Assembly: GCA_020025965.1 (NCBI GenBank)
Contig: JAHHRG010000060.1
Span: 1-10,931, forward strand
Source: Sutterella sp.
Lineage (GTDB): Bacteria > Pseudomonadota > Gammaproteobacteria > Burkholderiales > Burkholderiaceae_F
DNA length: 10,931 nucleotides
Reading direction: 5' to 3'
Shown here: positions 7,294 through 10,931 of the stretch, piece by piece
Numbering within the stretch: the first letter of the stretch is position 1
Layout: every line of letters begins with the position of its first letter
Made by a program: the position numbers and the translations under genes
The notes under the pieces: model-generated
What the model was told of the DNA's origin: nothing
The model's database searches: none
The model's input: only the letters and a program-made list of their open reading frames with translations

Positions 7294-9993
7294 ATGGCTT
7301 TATATAAAGATTTCAAGGCCTACCACGACGAGTTCTTTGAACGCGTCACACGTTTTACTAACGACGACAGCATTGAATATCAGGTTGCGAAGGCTGAACT
7401 GCAACGTGATTGTTTGGTGCGCTTGTTGAGCAAAATGGCGGGGCTTTATGACAATGTCAAAATCGTCTCTACCCATCATGAAAGTGATGATGACACGATT
7501 ATTCCCGACTTTTTCGCAATTAAAGGCGGTAGCTTAAAACTCTATGCGGTCGATACCGTGGCCACGGAACGTGGTTCCTCGACGATTGACAATGCTGACG
7601 TTGATTTGCAGTTGCGTCGTTTGAGTGACTTTATTACCCAGGCGATTGAACTCGATCGCGATGGGGTCACGATGCCAGGGGCGACGTCCAACCTTAAGCA
7701 CTTGTGTAGTTTGGTGGCGGCGCTTAAGGCTAAGCCCGGGAGTCGCGGTATTACGGATGTGACGTTTGTCTTGGTTACCTTGAACGACGTAGTGAAGTCA
7801 TTCCGCCCCGGTATGAACGTTGAGGGGATTCGCGTTCGTAAGGAGATTTTGACGCTTGAACGTCTTTACTCGCAGAACATTGTCATTCCCGTCCTCAATG
7901 CGGATGAGTTGATGCGACCCATTGAGACAGAAGGAATCGAAGAGGAAACGGTTGATTCCACTAAAGGGCGAGTCATCAAGAAGCCCCAGGAAGTGGATGA
8001 TCTTTCCGCAGAGGGTTTCCGACAGGGGTTACTCAATTCAATTCGTGATTCGAATGGGTTTGAGCAGCAGAATCTCTTTGAAGCCTTCGTGAAGACCATG
8101 ACCGAGAAGAACTTCATTGATGAAGCGGTCTGGGTGGATGAGCGTGGTCAACGCGTCAGTAATAGCCGTCAACGCTATGAAGTACACGGTTACTCGGTTG
8201 ACGATACCAATGACACGATGAGGCTTTATTTCGTCGAAGAGCCAACCGACGACGTGGATGCTAACGCTTTGACGCAATCCAATGCGGACAAGATCTTTGC
8301 CCGTATGCAGAATTTCGTCGACGAAGCCATGACGAGTCGTATGGACGGCAGTTTGGCTCGAATCATTCGAAATCGAATGTTTAGTGTCAACGATAAGTTT
8401 GCGCGTTTCGAGTTCATCATCCTGACGTTGCGTGCTCGTAGTGCACGCTTCCAAGGGGGTGAGGTCACGCGTGAAGGGGTTCGTTATCGCCAGTCGATCA
8501 TGGACTATCGTGATCTCTATGACCTTTCCCATAGCACGAATAACTTGGTCGTTAACTTTAAGGACGCGCGCTTTGGCGGGAAGGGGATTGAACTCTTACA
8601 TGCCATTAAAGACGAAACGGGTCAGGAATACGATGGTTATGTGGGCATGATTTCTGGTGAAGTCTTGGCGAGCATCTACCACGAGTTTGGTTCACGCGTC
8701 TTGGATACCAACGTGCGTGCCTTCTTGCAAGCCAAGAACAAAGTCAATCGCGGTATTCAAAATACGATCAAAGTGGAACCGCAAAACTTCTTTGCCTTTA
8801 ATAACGGGATTTGTGCGACGGCAGAATCGGTTGACGTTAAGCACCTCGGTGCTCATTGCGTTGAGCTTCTCTCTGCCGTGGACTTCCAGATTGTGAACGG
8901 GGGGCAGACGACTGCGTCCTTACATACGGCCCGCTTGCGTAAAGTGCCACTGGATAAAGTAGTGGTGCCGATTAAGTTGACCGTCATTTCTAATGAGCGT
9001 GAAGCCATCGAGTCAGAAGAGGGCGTCTCCAAATTGGATGCGCTGGACTTCTCTCAACAGATTGCAGCCTTTGCCAATTCGCAAAACAAGGTTTCGGCTT
9101 CGGACTTGGGTTCGAATACGCCCTTCCAGATTCAGTTTTCTAAGCAGACCAAGGATCCAGCGATGTCGATCCCGGGGTCAACCAATTTGAGTTTCTGGTA
9201 CTACGAACGTACTCGAGGTTCTCGCTTAAATGACAAGAACCGTGAAGCGCGTAAAGGTGCTCAAGCGGGGCGTATGTTTGAAGCGAAGTATCCGCGTCAT
9301 TTCGACAAGCTGCAGGTGGCTAAGTGGACCCAAGCCTGGGCAGGCTTGCCAAATGTCGTGAGTGTGGGGGCTCAGAAGGCCTTTGGTAGCTTCGACGAAG
9401 ACGTACGCCGAGTCGTCCCGGATGCAGAAGGCGGTACGCAAAAGTATCCGTTTGTGACCCCGCGCTTCGTTCAGCACACGATTGGGAAAGGGATTCTCTT
9501 TGAGTTCTTAGATGGTCTCGTTAAGTCGTCCGAATGGTGGTACGACCGAGGGCGTTCTTATAAGGCCAACATTGTGGCGTACTCCATGGCTAAGCTTCAT
9601 TACGAAATCATTTCTCGTTATGGGGACGATCGTGATTTGGACTTTGACCAAATCTGGCGAGAGCAAGAGCGTTGGATGCCACCAAAGATTCAGAAGGTTA
9701 AAGGCAAAGACGGCGTCGTCGAAAAGATCTATTTCGATCCCGATACTTCTGATGTGGGGATTGCCACGGTGCTCAATAAGATTGCCATCTTGGCTCAAGA
9801 TGCCATTCAGTGGGAAGGGCGTGCCTGGAGCGATAACGGTGAATGGGTGAAGAAGCGTGAATGTTGGACGCACCTTCGTGATGACCGCCCGTTAGAGCTG
9901 ACCACGGCAGAAACGATGGCGCTCGAACGTTATGTGGTGGCTCGTGAAGAAGCGTTTGATCTTCACGGGAGTGCGGAAGAGCTTCGCAAGTAA
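7294..9993 (+). CDS. AIPR-domain protein with duplicated N-terminal domain
   Basis: An 899-residue member of the AIPR family, named for abortive-infection phage resistance and common in restriction-modification and phage-defence loci. The core signatures are NKVNRGIQNTI followed by FFAFNNGIC (to residue 507) and IVNGGQTTAS (533-542). The usual family N-terminal alpha/beta module, ending in MRLYFVEE...NADKIFARMQNFVDEA, is at about 255-347. A weaker copy lies at about 28-119 (LKLYAVDT...ADVDLQLRRLSDFITQAI), so this protein is several hundred residues longer than many family members. The acids after the strands (D87, E315) lack the lysine two positions later expected of a PD-(D/E)XK nuclease, so nuclease activity is doubtful. 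The ATG at 7294 has AGGGA 9 nt upstream; a TTG at 7270 would add eight residues. It is the third gene of the operon, and a strong hairpin follows its stop. Confidence 0.92.
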   Translation: MALYKDFKAYHDEFFERVTRFTNDDSIEYQVAKAELQRDCLVRLLSKMAGLYDNVKIVSTHHESDDDTIIPDFFAIKGGSLKLYAVDTVATERGSSTIDNADVDLQLRRLSDFITQAIELDRDGVTMPGATSNLKHLCSLVAALKAKPGSRGITDVTFVLVTLNDVVKSFRPGMNVEGIRVRKEILTLERLYSQNIVIPVLNADELMRPIETEGIEEETVDSTKGRVIKKPQEVDDLSAEGFRQGLLNSIRDSNGFEQQNLFEAFVKTMTEKNFIDEAVWVDERGQRVSNSRQRYEVHGYSVDDTNDTMRLYFVEEPTDDVDANALTQSNADKIFARMQNFVDEAMTSRMDGSLARIIRNRMFSVNDKFARFEFIILTLRARSARFQGGEVTREGVRYRQSIMDYRDLYDLSHSTNNLVVNFKDARFGGKGIELLHAIKDETGQEYDGYVGMISGEVLASIYHEFGSRVLDTNVRAFLQAKNKVNRGIQNTIKVEPQNFFAFNNGICATAESVDVKHLGAHCVELLSAVDFQIVNGGQTTASLHTARLRKVPLDKVVVPIKLTVISNEREAIESEEGVSKLDALDFSQQIAAFANSQNKVSASDLGSNTPFQIQFSKQTKDPAMSIPGSTNLSFWYYERTRGSRLNDKNREARKGAQAGRMFEAKYPRHFDKLQVAKWTQAWAGLPNVVSVGAQKAFGSFDEDVRRVVPDAEGGTQKYPFVTPRFVQHTIGKGILFEFLDGLVKSSEWWYDRGRSYKANIVAYSMAKLHYEIISRYGDDRDLDFDQIWREQERWMPPKIQKVKGKDGVVEKIYFDPDTSDVGIATVLNKIAILAQDAIQWEGRAWSDNGEWVKKRECWTHLRDDRPLELTTAETMALERYVVAREEAFDLHGSAEELRK

Positions 9994-10002
9994 GTGAACC
10001 AG

Positions 10003-10036
10003 AGCCCTGACTCGGACTCGAAGTCGAGTCAGGGCT
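10003..10036. repeat. Strong intergenic hairpin after the AIPR gene
   Basis: AGCCCTGACTCG (10003-10014) and CGAGTCAGGGCT (10025-10036) form a perfect 12-bp stem, extended inside by ACT/AGT around a CGA loop with one bulged G. It starts 9 nt after the AIPR stop. No T run follows, so it is not a standard intrinsic terminator. It may protect the upstream mRNA from 3' decay, reduce read-through to the next gene, or bind a protein. Confidence 0.7.
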
Positions 10037-10083
10037 AACCACCCAACGATGTTTTTCTATATTGATTAAAAAGAAGATCGACC

Positions 10084-10764
10084 ATGAATGACAAGATTCA
10101 AAACGGGGCACATCAAACCCCAGACTTTGAGGCATGGTTTGCCGCGGTCTCGTCTGATGAGCCAAAACCGACCGTTGAAAAAGCCGAGGTCGTGAAGGAG
10201 CCGATTGTTAAAGAACCCGTTAACAAAGAAGCTTTTTTCACAGCAGTTTTAAACCAAATCGAGGGGGATTCTGCAGCGTACTTGATCCAGTTTCCCATGA
10301 CGACGATTAAAGACAAGTTGACCGTCGTATTGGATTTAGATGACCGTGAGGCAGGTCCGGGGCTTGTGCTTCATCATGACGACGAAAAAGAATATATCGT
10401 CGTGCGTTTCGCCTCGGGCGTAAAGCGTATTGAGGGCTTTCGTAAGCACCTGGCCTGGGTTCGACGTATCACTGTGAATCAAGGGGAGAAAGAACTCTAT
10501 TACGTTGGTGGGAACCAACCAGCACGCAATGAAGTGAAAAAGCCGGTGGTGATTCGTCGTGAGGTGACGGCGCCCGTGGTGACAAGCGATATTGTTTTAC
10601 AACGTGGTGACAAGGTTAAGCACTTGTCTCATCCTGAATGGGGCGTGGGCACGGTCATGGCACCCATGCGTGGGGCATGGGCGGTTTATTTCCCTGATGC
10701 GCCGGAGAGTTATATGAATCTGGGCGCAGAAGAGCTTGCCAGTGGTCAAATCGAGAAGGTTTAA
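10084..10764 (+). CDS. Accessory protein with two predicted SH3/Tudor-like barrels (C-terminal DUF3553-like)
   Basis: A 226-residue protein not recognised as a named family. Residues 30-50 form a charged, proline- and valine-rich linker (EKAEVVKEPIVKEPV). The C-terminal part (175-218) runs GDKVKHLSHPEWGVGTVMAP, then WAVYFPDAPESYMNLGAEEL. This resembles DUF3553 and the C-terminal Tudor-like domains of UvrD/PcrA and CarD-type proteins, which bind RNA polymerase or nucleic-acid partners. A second similar pattern occurs at about 88-123: GPGLVLHHDDEKEYIVVRFASGVKRI, preceded by acidic residues, suggesting a tandem barrel. There are no catalytic motifs, signal peptide or membrane segment. The ATG has an AG-rich AAGAAG about 7 nt upstream. 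It lies 90 nt after the AIPR gene, on the same strand and before the shared terminator, so it probably belongs to the operon. A role as adaptor between the Z1 motor and DNA or polymerase is inference. Confidence 0.8.
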   Translation: MNDKIQNGAHQTPDFEAWFAAVSSDEPKPTVEKAEVVKEPIVKEPVNKEAFFTAVLNQIEGDSAAYLIQFPMTTIKDKLTVVLDLDDREAGPGLVLHHDDEKEYIVVRFASGVKRIEGFRKHLAWVRRITVNQGEKELYYVGGNQPARNEVKKPVVIRREVTAPVVTSDIVLQRGDKVKHLSHPEWGVGTVMAPMRGAWAVYFPDAPESYMNLGAEELASGQIEKV

Positions 10765-10804
10765 GGTTGAGCGCTAGATTTGAAGTCCTCTGTGACACAG
10801 CGCA

Positions 10805-10819
10805 TAGCGACGATCGCTA
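10805..10819. repeat. Inverted repeat TAGCGA-CGA-TCGCTA
   Basis: A 6-bp perfect inverted repeat with a 3-nt loop lies 40 nt after the accessory gene stop and 16 nt before the terminator. Bases 10765-10835 hold no gene. It may be an upstream part of a two-hairpin terminator. Confidence 0.4.
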
Positions 10820-10835
10820 GCTTAAACAACGCCAC

Positions 10836-10870
10836 AAAACCCCGTCGGGAAACGACTCCGACGGGGTTTT
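10836..10870. terminator. Bidirectional intrinsic terminator at the right end
   Basis: AAAACCCCGTCGG (10836-10848) pairs perfectly with CCGACGGGGTTTT (10858-10870) around a 9-nt loop. The stem ends in T on the plus strand and in the complement of the A run on the minus strand, so it can act both ways. It closes the plus-strand operon and resembles the terminator at 41-71 in both sequence and design. Confidence 0.9.
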
Positions 10871-10931
10871 CGCATCCTAGCCGGCTACTGACACTAAGAT
10901 TTTGTCTATTGAATTTTGTGTTTCAATTTCC
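10871..10931. other. Non-coding tail beyond the operon
   Basis: No gene is seen here. The stretch holds a 10-bp palindrome, TAGCCGGCTA (10878-10887), containing CCGG, and an AT-rich segment with an inverted repeat ATTGAA...TTCAAT (10908-10913 and 10922-10927). The latter may belong to the promoter or operator of a gene outside the window. Confidence 0.35.

Noticed and set aside
8038..8532. Long minus-strand open frame inside the AIPR gene
   Set aside because: It is antisense to a well-supported conserved coding region, with no motif or ribosome binding site. It is a shadow frame.
10058..10063. TATATT as a -10 box for a separate promoter of the accessory gene
   Set aside because: No -35 element at suitable spacing, and the leader would be only about 13 nt. 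Read-through from the upstream operon is simpler.
1..10931. CRISPR array, tRNA, integrase or insertion sequence
   Set aside because: No regularly spaced repeats, no tRNA cloverleaf, and no transposase or integrase motifs were seen on either strand.

Overview
The window is a bacterial DNA-modification and defence locus of about 10.7 kb, bounded at both ends by strong hairpin terminators. It has moderate GC, Shine-Dalgarno-led genes, one GTGA start/stop overlap and terminators of the AAACCCCG...CGGGGTTT type. This fits a Gram-negative, probably proteobacterial host. No gene identifies the taxon, so that is a weak inference.

Layout. (1) 41-71: terminator that can work in both directions. (2) 79-2349, minus strand: a compact type II restriction-modification pair. 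The 5-methylcytosine methyltransferase comes first, followed 18 nt later by its restriction endonuclease. Both read as HpaII-like, and HpaII recognises CCGG. (3) 2350-2913: a 564-nt divergent intergenic region without a convincing gene. It holds several inverted repeats and three CCGG sites in an AGCCGGG context. (4) 2914-9993, plus strand: a three-gene operon of a MutL/MORC-type GHKL ATPase, a Z1-domain superfamily 2 helicase-like ATPase (GTGA overlap with the ATPase gene), and an unusually long AIPR-domain protein. (5) 10003-10036: a strong intergenic hairpin, then a small protein (10084-10764) that appears to carry two SH3/Tudor-like barrels. (6) 10836-10870: a second two-way terminator.

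How the genes may work together. Coupling of a cytosine methyltransferase, a MORC-like ATPase, a Z1 protein and an AIPR protein is a known arrangement, described by comparative genomics as a MutL/MORC-associated restriction-modification class (Iyer, Abhiman and Aravind 2008). Those loci often also encode a separate PD-(D/E)XK protein (DUF4420 type). I see none here; an HpaII-type endonuclease sits beside the methyltransferase instead. Methylation would mark host DNA, the endonuclease would cut unmodified CCGG, and the ATPase, Z1 and AIPR proteins would form a second ATP-dependent module acting on DNA, perhaps on invaders that escape or on DNA with the wrong methylation state. That division of labour is inference. 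The least explained parts are the duplicated N-terminal domain of the AIPR protein, the tandem-barrel accessory protein, and the clustered CCGG sites between the divergent operons.
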